Position numbers and translations under genes: made by a program
In this document: positions 7,621 through 16,631 of the stretch, one piece after another
Layout of the letters: the number at the start of each line of letters is the position of its first letter
Numbering within the stretch: the first letter of the stretch is position 1
Notes under the pieces: model-generated
What the model saw: the letters and a program-made list of their open reading frames with translations, nothing else
The model's database searches: none
What the model was told of the DNA's origin: nothing
NCBI GenBank assembly: GCA_027013225.1
Contig: JALUXU010000059.1
Span: forward strand, 1 to 37,576
Origin: Acidihalobacter sp.
Lineage (GTDB): Bacteria; Pseudomonadota; Gammaproteobacteria; DSM-5130; Acidihalobacteraceae
Length of the DNA stretch: 37,576 nt
Direction of reading: 5' to 3'

Positions 7621-9404
7621 AGACGTGATCCTATGCTGATGCTAAGGCGGAAGTAAGGGCCTGGCCGCTCGAAGGGATGAGCGAGGTCTATGCGGATGGG
7701 GCCGACTGGCGAGTGCCAGCCAAAACCGATGCCGGCACTACGGTAGACAGTAAAGGGGATCTTGTTGAAGGCGTTGCCTAGATCATAGAAAACGCCCCAA
7801 TAATATGCGCCAACGAGACGATGATCATATTCCAGACTGCCGACGGCCAGGTACCGGCCCCCGATCACGCTGCCGCTGGCATCGGTGGGGCCGAGGCTTT
7901 GGTAGGCATAGCCACGGATGGACTTGTCCCCACCGGTGTAGAACCGCAGGGTGGATGGCAATTGCGTGATTACGTTTACCGCTGTAGCGCCGAGATGCAG
8001 GCGGCCGAACAGCCTGCCACCCAAAAGCGGATGCATTCCTTTCAAGCTGAGGTTGATCTGGGCGAAACTGACCGTGCTGACAAAACCATCCACAGCGCCC
8101 AGCAGCGTGGCGTCCACCGACCAGCCACGGGTGGGATAGAGCAGGCGGTTGCTGCGGGTTCGTGAAAAGCCGATACCGGGAATAAGTAATTCGGAAGTTA
8201 GGCTCTGGCCGGCAGAATAGGAGTATTCGTTCAGGTATTGCAGCGAAATCTTGCGCAGCCAGCCATTTTCCAGCAAATGGGTGCGCACGCCGCCCAGGGT
8301 GAGGGTGCGGGTGATTGCAGTGGTGGTATGCTGGTATTGGTAATTGCTGGCCAGATTCAGCCAGTTGGTCAGCGGGCGCCGCAATGGAATCTTGTATTCG
8401 AAGCCGAGTTGGGACTGCACAGGCGAAAGCTGGGTGCTGAGGGTGTAGCTGTGACCGGTGCGATTGAGGCGGTAATCGATGAGTTTTCCATTGAAGTTGG
8501 GGCCGATGTTGGTATTGTAGCCCGCGCCGAGTATGAGCCGATAAGGGCGGGCAGCGGTCAGAGTGAGGCTCATCGGCACTTGGTCATCATGACGTTTATC
8601 CACCTCGCTTTGAAGCTGAACCAGATCGAAATAACCGGAAGCCACCAGGGCGTTCTGGCTTTGTACCACGAGGTTCGCTGAGTAGGGTTCGCCTTGGTGA
8701 TACAAAAGATAGCCGCGCACCAGCCAGGGGGCGAGCACGCTTTGGTGCAAAACGGTAGGCCCGAAAACATAACGCGGCCCGCTTTGCATGATGAGCGTGA
8801 TTCGGGCGCTGCGCGTGTAAGGATCGATGAGGATTGTATGTCGCGTAAAACGGGCGTCGAAATAACCCATCTCGCGTGCATAGCTTTTGAGTCGTTGTTT
8901 GAGGCTGGAATAAAGCCCCTGATTAAGCACCTCCCCTACTTTGAGTCCGGATGAATCAATGATTTTTTTAAATCCGGGGTTGTTGTCCCCCGGCCCGACG
9001 ATAGCTACGTCCGACCGGGTTATGCGTACTGGCGGGCCGGGATTAATTTTTATATCGATGTGCCAACAATGATTTTGCCGCTTAAACGAAAATGTAAGAC
9101 GGGATCGATAATATCCGAGAGCCTCAAGGGCGAGGCGTGTTTTTTCACGTGCTTGCGTGAGGGCCGCATCGACCTGCCACTGCGGCGCCGAGCAGGAAAG
9201 TTGCAGCGTGGATAGGTATCCTTCGATATTGTCGCGCAGTTTGCCTTGCACGCCATCCACGCTGAAGGCTGCGTTGGCAAATGCCAGACCTGGCAGTAGG
9301 CACAGGAGCCCAAGCGTAAAACCAATGGGGCGGGAAAACATCGTGAGTCGCGTGTACAGCAGGCGCAACAAGTGTTTGTTCCATGATGAAAAGGGATTTC
9401 GCAC
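7617..9404 (-). CDS. tamA: Translocation and assembly module outer-membrane subunit TamA (Omp85 family)
   Basis: Omp85-family outer-membrane barrel partner of TamB. The 595 residues (E. coli about 577) contain a signal sequence (hydrophobic FTLGLLCLLPGLAFANA, about 28-44), three POTRA-like domains up to about residue 280 and a C-terminal 16-strand barrel. The barrel has the conserved loop motif GGDKSIRGYAYQSLGP and ends with the aromatic-alternating strand YFRLSISIGSRL. The GTG start at 9404 has AGGAG about four bases upstream. A later ATG at 9341 would give a tighter signal peptide but lacks a ribosome site. It is divergent from the exopolysaccharide locus, and about 110 bp is shared between the two. 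Confidence 0.93.
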   Translation of the reverse strand: MRNPFSSWNKHLLRLLYTRLTMFSRPIGFTLGLLCLLPGLAFANAAFSVDGVQGKLRDNIEGYLSTLQLSCSAPQWQVDAALTQAREKTRLALEALGYYRSRLTFSFKRQNHCWHIDIKINPGPPVRITRSDVAIVGPGDNNPGFKKIIDSSGLKVGEVLNQGLYSSLKQRLKSYAREMGYFDARFTRHTILIDPYTRSARITLIMQSGPRYVFGPTVLHQSVLAPWLVRGYLLYHQGEPYSANLVVQSQNALVASGYFDLVQLQSEVDKRHDDQVPMSLTLTAARPYRLILGAGYNTNIGPNFNGKLIDYRLNRTGHSYTLSTQLSPVQSQLGFEYKIPLRRPLTNWLNLASNYQYQHTTTAITRTLTLGGVRTHLLENGWLRKISLQYLNEYSYSAGQSLTSELLIPGIGFSRTRSNRLLYPTRGWSVDATLLGAVDGFVSTVSFAQINLSLKGMHPLLGGRLFGRLHLGATAVNVITQLPSTLRFYTGGDKSIRGYAYQSLGPTDASGSVIGGRYLAVGSLEYDHRLVGAYYWGVFYDLGNAFNKIPFTVYRSAGIGFGWHSPVGPIRIDLAHPFERPGPYFRLSISIGSRL

Positions 9405-9447
9405 CGGGCTCCTACATAAGAAATCTCATTTAAAGATGTGAGTTGGC

Positions 9448-9476
9448 TTGCGTAATCTAGGTTACTTTGCCATTAT
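9448..9476 (+). promoter_or_regulatory. Candidate promoter of the exopolysaccharide locus
   Basis: In the tamA/eps divergent gap, TTGCGT (9448-9453) is separated by 17 bp from CATTAT (9471-9476). These match the sigma-70 -35 and -10 boxes at about four positions each. It lies about 40 bp before the first start codon. No sigma-54 -24/-12 pair was seen here, although sigma-54 control has been reported for parts of PEP-CTERM regulons. Confidence 0.3.
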
Positions 9477-9515
9477 CCATTCACAAAAGGGGAATAATTC
9501 AACGTGGGGACTGAA

Positions 9516-10133
9516 ATGAAAAGGATACGCCTTGTTTTGCGCCTGATAGCAGGCACCCTGTTCCTGGGCACGCTGGCCGCGTGCGCTTCTCATCTGCCGC
9601 CCCTGACTTCCGCACCCGTGTCGGAATCGACCCCAGTTTATCGCATTGCTGCGGGAGATGAGCTGCAAATCTACGTGGCGGGGCATCCGGATTTGTCTAC
9701 CACCGTTCCGGTCGGCCCAGACGGACGCATCTCGATTCCTCTCGTGCAAGGTATAGAGGCAGAAGGGAAAACTCCTAGTCAACTGGCAAAAGATATAGAA
9801 AAACACCTGGCGCGTTACATTAGAAATCCAGATGTCACTGTCATCGTGCGCAGTTTTAACAGCTCGTTCAGCAACGAGGTGCGCGTGATAGGCCAAGCCG
9901 TCAAACCGCAAGCCATACCTTATTCCAAAGGAATGACATTGCTCGATGCCCTTACGGCTGTAGGCGGTCTTACTCCCTATGCCGCCGGAAACCACGCCGA
10001 ATTGATACGGCGTGTGGATGGCAAGGAGAAAGTCTACCGCGTTTATCTCAGTAGTCTGCTCAATGGGAATATGAAAGACAATGCGCGCTTGCAGCCGGGT
10101 GATGTCATCGTGATACCCCAGAAGCTGTTTTGA
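9516..10133 (+). CDS. epsE: Polysaccharide export outer-membrane lipoprotein (Wza/EpsE-like, XrtA type)
   Basis: Outer-membrane polysaccharide export component. The 205-residue protein begins with a lipoprotein signal (LIAGTLFLGTLAAC, acylated Cys23). A Poly_export (SLBB-like) domain follows: YRIAAGDELQIYVAGHPDLS, GPDGRISIPLVQGIEAEGKTP and RNPDVTVIV, then a SLBB segment VIGQAVKPQAIPYSKGMTLLDALTAVGGL and a final LQPGDVIVIP. It is much shorter than Wza (about 380), as is usual for the XrtA-associated form. The ATG at 9516 has GGGGA five bases upstream, better than the GTG at 9504. It is the first gene of the locus and is followed by the chain-length protein after 60 bp. The symbol is by analogy with Methylobacillus eps. 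Confidence 0.9.
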   Translation: MKRIRLVLRLIAGTLFLGTLAACASHLPPLTSAPVSESTPVYRIAAGDELQIYVAGHPDLSTTVPVGPDGRISIPLVQGIEAEGKTPSQLAKDIEKHLARYIRNPDVTVIVRSFNSSFSNEVRVIGQAVKPQAIPYSKGMTLLDALTAVGGLTPYAAGNHAELIRRVDGKEKVYRVYLSSLLNGNMKDNARLQPGDVIVIPQKLF

Positions 10134-10193
10134 TTGGCCGGATGTCACCCATCCAGCGGCACTCGTCCATAGGTGTATTTGAGGTAATGGAAT

Positions 10194-11726
10194 ATGCATG
10201 AGGTTATTGATCGGCTGCTGATGGAGTTGCGCAGTGCCTGGCGTTTCCGGTGGCCGGCGCTCGGTATTGCCTGGTTGGTGGCCCTTGGTGGCTGGGCATA
10301 TGTCTATTCGCTGCCGAACGTATACGAGGCACATGCTAAGGTGCATGTGGATACGGCATCCATTTTGCGCCCTTTGCTCAATGGCCTGGCGATACAACCC
10401 GACCTCAATCAGGAAGTGCAGCTGTTGACCAAGACCTTGCTCAACCGCGCCAATCTGGAGCAGATCGCGCGCAAGAGCAATCTAGATCTTGGAGGGTTGT
10501 CGCCTGCAGCCAAGGACGCACTGTTGCGTTCCCTGGCCCAGGGAATACACATCCAGGGTTTGGGTCAGGACGTGTACCGAATTAGTTATGCCAGCACTGA
10601 TCCCGCGACGGCGCAGGCCGTAGTGCAGCAGGTGCTGAATATCATGATGGCGGATGCCCTCGGCAACACCAATATGAGTTCGGCCGCTGCGCAGAAGTTC
10701 CTGCAGGCGCAGGTGGCCGATTATGCGAACAAACTCAACCTGGCCGAACAAGCACTGGCGAAGTTCAAGCAAAAAAATCTTGGTTACCTGCCAACTGAGA
10801 GCGGTAATTATTTCAGTAGCTTGCAACAAGCACAGCAAAAGCTTGGCGAGCTTAAAAACCAACTCGTTCTTGCGCAAACCCAGTATGCCGCGCTCAAAAG
10901 TCAGACTCGGCCCATGCTGCGCCCAGACAGCGATCCTCTGATCGCGGCCCTCAACAGGCAAATACTAAAGGATGAACAATCCTTGAACGACATGTTGACC
11001 CAATATACCTCCGAATATCCGGGAGTCATCGCTTTGCGTGAAAAGCTCAAGCTGGAAAAGAAACAGCGTGTCGCAATGGTCAAGCAATTCATGGCTGGTA
11101 ATGGTCAGGCCGCCGCGCCTGACAGCATTGCTTACCAAAACCTGGTGCAGCAGCAAAGCGAGGCAGCGGTAAAAATCCAAACGCTCCGGCAGAAAATAAG
11201 GCAAACCGAGGCCGCCATCGCGAGTCTCAAGGCGGGGGCTGATAAACTCACTAACGTGGAAGCCGAACTCAGTACATTGACGCGCAACTACAATGTCACG
11301 CGCAAGAAATATGACCAATTGCTCAACCGCCTGTATACGGCTCAGCTTTCTCAAAGTGCTCAGGAAAGCGGGAATCCTCTCAAGTTCCAGGTTATCGAGC
11401 CGCCGATCAAACCTCTGCTGCCAGCGGGTCCCAAAAGGCATTTGATGTCATTGGTCGTACTGTTCGGCGCCTTGGGTGCTGGTCTGGCTTTCGCTTATTT
11501 GCTGGCACTGCTGAAACCCGTATTTATGACGCGATCCGAGCTTACCGCCGGATTGGGACTGCCGGTCATTGGCTCGGTCTCCCTGGCCGCGACCAACACC
11601 TATCTTCGTGCCAAAAGAATGGGTGCATTTGGTTTTGGCTTTGCGGTGCTTTTGTTGGTGGTCGGCGGCGTGGCAGTCGCCGAATTTGCCAATCATGGCG
11701 CCCAATTGCTCCATGCCAAACTATAA
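10194..11726 (+). CDS. epsF: Polysaccharide chain-length determinant / co-polymerase (EpsF-like, Wzz family)
   Basis: Inner-membrane polysaccharide co-polymerase that controls chain length and links polymerisation to export. The 510 residues have an N-terminal membrane segment (about 22-40), a Wzz domain with VYEAHAKVHVDTASILRPLL, a long periplasmic coiled coil (about 165-385, rich in Q, K, L and A) and a GNRL-like region NVTRKKYDQLLNRL. Two C-terminal membrane segments are present (about 420-444 and 475-500). There is no fused kinase domain; the separate kinase gene follows after nine bases, the usual EpsF-EpsG split of XrtA loci. The symbol is by analogy. Confidence 0.9.
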   Translation: MHEVIDRLLMELRSAWRFRWPALGIAWLVALGGWAYVYSLPNVYEAHAKVHVDTASILRPLLNGLAIQPDLNQEVQLLTKTLLNRANLEQIARKSNLDLGGLSPAAKDALLRSLAQGIHIQGLGQDVYRISYASTDPATAQAVVQQVLNIMMADALGNTNMSSAAAQKFLQAQVADYANKLNLAEQALAKFKQKNLGYLPTESGNYFSSLQQAQQKLGELKNQLVLAQTQYAALKSQTRPMLRPDSDPLIAALNRQILKDEQSLNDMLTQYTSEYPGVIALREKLKLEKKQRVAMVKQFMAGNGQAAAPDSIAYQNLVQQQSEAAVKIQTLRQKIRQTEAAIASLKAGADKLTNVEAELSTLTRNYNVTRKKYDQLLNRLYTAQLSQSAQESGNPLKFQVIEPPIKPLLPAGPKRHLMSLVVLFGALGAGLAFAYLLALLKPVFMTRSELTAGLGLPVIGSVSLAATNTYLRAKRMGAFGFGFAVLLLVVGGVAVAEFANHGAQLLHAKL

Positions 11727-11735
11727 GGAGTTATC

Positions 11736-12674
11736 GTGAGCATCATCGAGCGTGCGGCAGACAAGATCAAGCAAGAGACGAAGCCGATCATCCATGGCGA
11801 TCAGAGGCGTCCTCCTGATTTTGCGGATGCCGGACATTCGAGTATCCCGGAAAGTCTGGCCGATGAGATTGTAGCTGCCAGGGAACGCACTGCTGTTCCA
11901 GAAACCGGTCACCGACTCGAAGTGGATTTATCCCGCCTGACGGCCGCCGGACTTTTTCCACCACCCGATTCGCGTGAGCGTATAGAAAACGAATATCGTC
12001 GTATCAAGCGCCCATTGCTGGCCAATATCACCGGGCGTGGCGCCATGCCGGTGGAAGACGCCCGTCTAGTCATGATCACGAGCGCGCAAGAAGGCGAAGG
12101 CAAAACCTATACTGCTTTCAATCTGGCTTACGGCCTGGCGCAGGAACGTGATTGGCAAATTATTCTCATCGATGGCGATAACACACGCCGAAGCCTGTCG
12201 AGCAGGTTGGGAGTGGGCGAAGAACATCCAGGATTGATGGACTTGTTGAGCAATCCTGGAATGATGCTGGAATCCGCTTTGTATGCAACCAGTATTCCGC
12301 GACTGACATTCATCCCAGCAGGAACACGCCATGAGGACGCGGCAGAATTGCTGGCCAGCCGAGAAATGTCTAATTTGTTGCGACGATTGTCAGCTGACCC
12401 GAACCGTATCATTGTGATCGACTCCACTCCATTGCTGGGCAGTGCCGAATCCCTGGCTTTGTCTGAATGGATGGGGCAGATCCTGGTGGTGGTCAAAGCG
12501 GGAGTGACTCCAAGAGCGGCTGTGGCAGCAGCCGTGCAGCCATTGGATAAGCGCAAGGCCATCAATGTGTTGCTCAATCAGGTGATCAAGGAACATGGAG
12601 ACGCTTATGGCGGTTATTCCTCTTATGTGTATGGCTACGCGGACACGCAAGAAAAGCCCGCGCATTTGAGATGA
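11736..12674 (+). CDS. epsG: XrtA-associated tyrosine autokinase (EpsG-like BY-kinase)
   Basis: Cytoplasmic bacterial tyrosine kinase that cycles with the chain-length protein to control polymer assembly. The 312 residues have a variable N-terminus (1-85), then RIENEYRRIKRPLL. The Walker A motif SAQEGEGKTYTAFNLA (116-131) has lysine 123. A Walker A' strand follows, then VIDSTPLL as Walker B. A C-terminal tyrosine cluster YGGYSSYVYGYA is the likely autophosphorylation tail. An odd point: the A' motif reads ILIDGDNTRRS instead of the usual LIDADLRRP. The start is GTG with AAGGAG upstream, nine bases after epsF. Confidence 0.9.
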   Translation: MSIIERAADKIKQETKPIIHGDQRRPPDFADAGHSSIPESLADEIVAARERTAVPETGHRLEVDLSRLTAAGLFPPPDSRERIENEYRRIKRPLLANITGRGAMPVEDARLVMITSAQEGEGKTYTAFNLAYGLAQERDWQIILIDGDNTRRSLSSRLGVGEEHPGLMDLLSNPGMMLESALYATSIPRLTFIPAGTRHEDAAELLASREMSNLLRRLSADPNRIIVIDSTPLLGSAESLALSEWMGQILVVVKAGVTPRAAVAAAVQPLDKRKAINVLLNQVIKEHGDAYGGYSSYVYGYADTQEKPAHLR

Positions 12675-12800
12675 AACTTGCTTGCTGCAAACAAACTGCC
12701 CTTGACCACAATAGGGCTTTATGAACAAGGCAAACGACGCCCATTATGATGATTGAAGGTTGCATTAAGGTATTGGGGCGGAGTCTGAAAAGGGGATGCC

Positions 12801-14489
12801 ATGAAATGGCTGCATGGATCGACTTCTAGCGGATCGTTGAAATTCGACTCATGGGACTCAACAATCGGCCAGAGGGGAAATGCGCATAGGGAGCCTTGGA
12901 GCTTTTCAAGCCCCAAGGGCGTTTGCGGTGCGCTGTTCGCGCTGGCCTTCGGGTTCGCGCCAATCCAGTCGATGGCGGCGGATCTTGGGAGGGGTGGTAT
13001 TGACGGTTATACAGCCCCGCCGCAGGTTCCTGGCTTTCCGCTTGAGTCACCCCGTCAAGGATATGTCCGGTCTTCCGGATCCAATGCTGCGGCCCGCCCC
13101 CAAGCACCCAGTTGTAATCCTCCAGTCTTTGGGGCGCAAGCCGGTGACCCGGCGGCTAAGCCGCCTTCCTTGGGGTATTACCTCAGCCCTTCGATAAGTG
13201 TGGGTGAATTCTATTCGGATAACATTAACCTTGCGCCCGACAGTGCCAGACGTTCGGATTCGGCCACGATTCTGACGCCTTCACTCAAAGGATGCACTGC
13301 GGGTTCACGCTTGCGAGCTCAGTTCGATTACAGTGCCCAGGCCATCCATTACGCCAGGGAAACTCCCAAAGACAAATATTACAATCGCTTCAATGGCACT
13401 TTGAATTCAGCCCTGTATCCGGATCATCTTTATTTCGATGCGAGCGGAAGCTATGGCCAGACGGTGATCAATCCAGGACAGCCCTATAGCGGCAACGATG
13501 TATTTATCACGAGGAACCGGACGAATACCTGGAATTATCAGTTGAGTCCCTATTGGCGTCAGGGACTGGGGCGAGTGGGCCTGGCTGTATTGCGCTACGA
13601 CTATGGACGCACGGGATACAGCGATTCCAGTCTGAGCGGGTCACGCTCCTTTTCGGCTGCATTCGATTTGACAAATCCGCCCGATTCTCTCGCTTGGTCA
13701 TGGCATCTGCACTGGAAAACCTCACGGGTAAAATATGACCAGGGCGGTGATGTGCAGCACTTCGATAATGCCTACTTGAGCCTGGGATATCTCTTGTTCC
13801 CGAATTTGCAACTGCTTGCCAAGGGCGGATTGGAAACCGAGTATCAGCCAGACGGCACGGTCAAAAGATACGGCAGCCACTATGGCAGCGCTGGATTCAA
13901 ATATGCCAACGGTTTTGCTTCCCTGGCTGTCACCTATGGCTGGCAGTATTTCGGCCATGTCTGGTCGATCGATGCTTCATACCGCCTGCCGAGGCTCCTG
14001 TTTGGCGCATCTTATGCAGAAACCACCACCAGCACGTCGCTGCAGGCGGCGCAAACCACGCAGTCGGGCGCCATCGTGCCCCTCAATCAACCCCAGATCA
14101 TCAACGCCTACATCAGCAAGCGGGCGAGCGGTAGCATGACTTACCTGATGCCGCGCAGCCGGCTCGTGTTCACCGCGTATGACGAACGCCGCTATTATCG
14201 GCCAAGCAGCATCGGCCATGACCGCACCACCGGCGGCAGCGTGGACTGGAAATGGCGATACAATACCCTGACCGCCGTGAATGCGAGTTTCTCTCGTGAG
14301 CGGCTGACAACGGTGCAAACGCCGGACAGCCCGGATTTCATCAACCAGGCGAGTCTTGGAATTACGCGAATGCTGCTGCCGAACCTGGAATTGAGCCTGA
14401 ATCTGCTGCGCCAGTCCCGCAGCTCCCATATCGAAGCCAACACCTACACGGCCAACAGCGCCGCCATTCAACTGACCGCACACTTCTAA
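12801..14489 (+). CDS. PEP-CTERM system-associated outer-membrane beta-barrel protein (TIGR03016-like)
   Basis: Predicted outer-membrane barrel that probably helps export or anchor the polymer. The 562 residues begin with an unusually long N-region before a signal peptide (about 42-61, FALAFGFAPIQSMAA). A proline-rich linker follows, then from about 125 many amphipathic beta strands with aromatic girdles (LSPSISVGEFYSDNINLAPDSARRSD, split by turns), ending in a typical aromatic-free but alternating strand SAAIQLTAHF. YSDNINL followed by a barrel is typical of this XrtA-linked family. The ATG has GGGGA four bases upstream. The 126-bp gap before it holds only a weak hairpin (12698-12717). Family assignment is by recall and gene order. 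Confidence 0.8.
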   Translation: MKWLHGSTSSGSLKFDSWDSTIGQRGNAHREPWSFSSPKGVCGALFALAFGFAPIQSMAADLGRGGIDGYTAPPQVPGFPLESPRQGYVRSSGSNAAARPQAPSCNPPVFGAQAGDPAAKPPSLGYYLSPSISVGEFYSDNINLAPDSARRSDSATILTPSLKGCTAGSRLRAQFDYSAQAIHYARETPKDKYYNRFNGTLNSALYPDHLYFDASGSYGQTVINPGQPYSGNDVFITRNRTNTWNYQLSPYWRQGLGRVGLAVLRYDYGRTGYSDSSLSGSRSFSAAFDLTNPPDSLAWSWHLHWKTSRVKYDQGGDVQHFDNAYLSLGYLLFPNLQLLAKGGLETEYQPDGTVKRYGSHYGSAGFKYANGFASLAVTYGWQYFGHVWSIDASYRLPRLLFGASYAETTTSTSLQAAQTTQSGAIVPLNQPQIINAYISKRASGSMTYLMPRSRLVFTAYDERRYYRPSSIGHDRTTGGSVDWKWRYNTLTAVNASFSRERLTTVQTPDSPDFINQASLGITRMLLPNLELSLNLLRQSRSSHIEANTYTANSAAIQLTAHF

Positions 14490-14514
14490 TCGTCGCAGGA
14501 GCCTTATCCGGACC

Positions 14515-15705
14515 ATGTACGAAGCGTTTTATCAACTCGACAAACGCCCTTTCGCCTTGACGCCGGACAGCGCTTTTCTGTTTCTGAGCGCGACACACCG
14601 CAAGGCATTGTCCTATCTGATCTATGGTTTAGGGCAACGCGAAGGATTCATCGTGATTACCGGTGACATCGGCACCGGTAAGACGCTGATCATCCAGACT
14701 ATGTTCGAGTATCTCGAGAGCAAGGCCATACGCGGCGTTCGTCTGGCCGCGGCCAATGTGGGACCGGAAGATGTACTCCCTTTAGTGGCTACCGCTCTTG
14801 GATTATCCCAGAACGTCTCTACCAAAGCGGCCTTGCTGGCGGAGATCGAACGTACTTTGTTGCATCGTTATCCCAATGGGGTGCTGTTAATCGTGGACGA
14901 GGCGCAAACTTTTACACCCGAAGCGCTCGAGGAATTGCGTCTGTTATCCAACATGAGCATCAAGGGAAGGGCATTGCTACAGATTTCCCTGGTTGGCCAG
15001 AGCGACCTTCGGGCCACACTCGATCACCCGCGTATGGAACAACTCAGGCAGCGGATCATCGCCTGGCATCATCTGGAACATTTGACCGAACCAGAGGTTC
15101 AAGAATACATCGAATCCCGCCTTAAGACAGCAGGGCGGAAGGACAGCCCTGTTCTGGCGCCAGACATGTTTCCCCTGATTCATCGATGGTCAGGTGGTAT
15201 CCCAAGGAAAATCAACCTTCTTATGGATCGTTTGCTGCTGTTCGGATATCTAGAGGAAAAGGACTCCTTCGATGCCAAGGATGTATCGAAAGTCATTGCG
15301 GAAATGGAACAGGAATTTGGACGCAAACCTTCTTCCGTTGGGGCGGCGGAACGTGCCGGAGAACCCGTTTCCCACGATGACTTAAAGATGGCTCCCCGCC
15401 GCGCCCCGGGGGCAGGCAAAGATGAATATCCGCTTGACGAAGGTTTATCCATGCCACATCGAAGCGATGAAACAACGGCATCTTCGGAAGGAGATGCGAA
15501 AGCGATCCAAGATAGCGCCCAGGATCTCGAACGCGGCATCGCGGCGCTACATTCCCAGCCGGAAGAGAAGAACGACGTGCCCCAGCCCGTTTTGGATGAA
15601 TTGCCTCACGCTACTAAGAAGGAAGTGGGAGCGAATAAAAAAACCGCGGCACTTGAGCCCGAAGTTTCACGGAAGGGATGGTTCGCTCGCTGGATCGGGC
15701 GATGA
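14515..15705 (+). CDS. XrtA/PEP-CTERM-associated ATPase (ExeA-like AAA, TIGR03015-like)
   Basis: Cytoplasmic AAA ATPase of the ExeA/GspA type, regularly found in XrtA loci; its precise role is unknown. The N-terminus MYEAFYQLDKRPFALTPD is the family hallmark. Walker A is GDIGTGKT (50-57), Walker B VLLIVDEAQ (123-131), followed by ELRLLSN and the arginine-rich sensor region RQRIIAWHHL. The AAA core ends near residue 265 (EMEQEF). Residues 270-396 are charged and low-complexity, and end in the basic amphipathic KGWFARWIGR, which could contact membrane. Other members also have variable tails. Confidence 0.88.
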   Translation: MYEAFYQLDKRPFALTPDSAFLFLSATHRKALSYLIYGLGQREGFIVITGDIGTGKTLIIQTMFEYLESKAIRGVRLAAANVGPEDVLPLVATALGLSQNVSTKAALLAEIERTLLHRYPNGVLLIVDEAQTFTPEALEELRLLSNMSIKGRALLQISLVGQSDLRATLDHPRMEQLRQRIIAWHHLEHLTEPEVQEYIESRLKTAGRKDSPVLAPDMFPLIHRWSGGIPRKINLLMDRLLLFGYLEEKDSFDAKDVSKVIAEMEQEFGRKPSSVGAAERAGEPVSHDDLKMAPRRAPGAGKDEYPLDEGLSMPHRSDETTASSEGDAKAIQDSAQDLERGIAALHSQPEEKNDVPQPVLDELPHATKKEVGANKKTAALEPEVSRKGWFARWIGR

Positions 15706-15731
15706 GCCTTGTCTCGTAAACGTCCCGGAGA

Positions 15732-16631
15732 ATGACAATGCGCAATGCGCTCAGTATCGATGTGGAGGATTATTTCCAGGTTTCGGCATTCGACCCGGTG
15801 TTGGCTCGGGAGAACTGGGGCAGGTTCGAACTGCGTGTCGAGCGCAACGTTGATCGCCTTCTGGAACTGTTTGACCGTCACCAAGCCAGAGCGACCTTTT
15901 TTACTCTCGGTTGGGTAGCAGAACGCCTTCCCGACATGCTACGTCGAATAGCGGCGGCGGGTCATGAAATCGCCAGCCATGGGATGTCGCATCAGCGGGT
16001 GACGAGCATGAGCCCCAAAGAATTTCGCGATGATATCCGCCTATCGAAAGCGCTGCTCGAGGATCTGGGTGGGCAAGCGGTGCAGGGCTATCGTGCGCCG
16101 AGCTATTCCATCGGTCGTGAAAACCTATGGGCGCTGGATGAGCTAGCCGAGGCTGGCTACCGCTACAGCTCCAGCATTTATCCCATTTATCACGACCATT
16201 ACGGCATGCCGGAGGCGCCTCGTTTCCCTTTCTTTTCAAGCAACCATGGGGTGCTCGAAATTCCTGTGACTACCTTCGTTTGGGGTGGGCGGAACTATCC
16301 AGGGGGCGGGGGCGGTTATTTCCGCTTGTATCCTTATGCCTTGACCCGATGGGCAATCCGACGGGTGAACCGTCAAGATTCACAACCGGCCGTATTTTAT
16401 CTTCATCCATGGGAAATCGATCCGCAGCAACCGCGCATCCAGGGAATAAGCCGCAAGACACGCTTTCGGCATTACCTTAATCTGCATCGTACCGAAGCTC
16501 GGTTGGCGTGCCTGTTGCGGGATTTTTCCTGGGATCGGATGGATAGAGTGTTCGCGGACGAATTACACTCCGCCCGCCAGTCGCCGCCAGCGAAAAAAGC
16601 GTTTTTGCAGTCAGGAAGGGAGACCGCATGA
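15732..16631 (+). CDS. XrtA-system polysaccharide deacetylase (NodB homology, TIGR03006-like)
   Basis: Carbohydrate esterase family 4 type deacetylase that probably removes N- or O-acetyl groups from the exopolysaccharide. The 299 residues carry the NodB motifs: SIDVEDYF (catalytic Asp10), metal ligands in SHGMSH (His83, His87), GYRAPSYSIG (Arg121) and FYLHPWEID (222-230). No signal peptide is visible, as in the XrtA-linked subfamily, so it may act on the cytoplasmic or lipid-linked intermediate. The start could be ATG 15732 or 15738. It is the last gene with about 55% G+C and overlaps the FemAB gene by four bases. Confidence 0.92.
   Translation: MTMRNALSIDVEDYFQVSAFDPVLARENWGRFELRVERNVDRLLELFDRHQARATFFTLGWVAERLPDMLRRIAAAGHEIASHGMSHQRVTSMSPKEFRDDIRLSKALLEDLGGQAVQGYRAPSYSIGRENLWALDELAEAGYRYSSSIYPIYHDHYGMPEAPRFPFFSSNHGVLEIPVTTFVWGGRNYPGGGGGYFRLYPYALTRWAIRRVNRQDSQPAVFYLHPWEIDPQQPRIQGISRKTRFRHYLNLHRTEARLACLLRDFSWDRMDRVFADELHSARQSPPAKKAFLQSGRETA

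Noticed and set aside
12698-12717. Hairpin GCCCT/AGGGC with a TTT tail between the kinase and outer-membrane protein genes
   Set aside because: Only a 5-bp stem with a 10-base loop and three T residues; too weak to call a terminator inside what looks like one operon.
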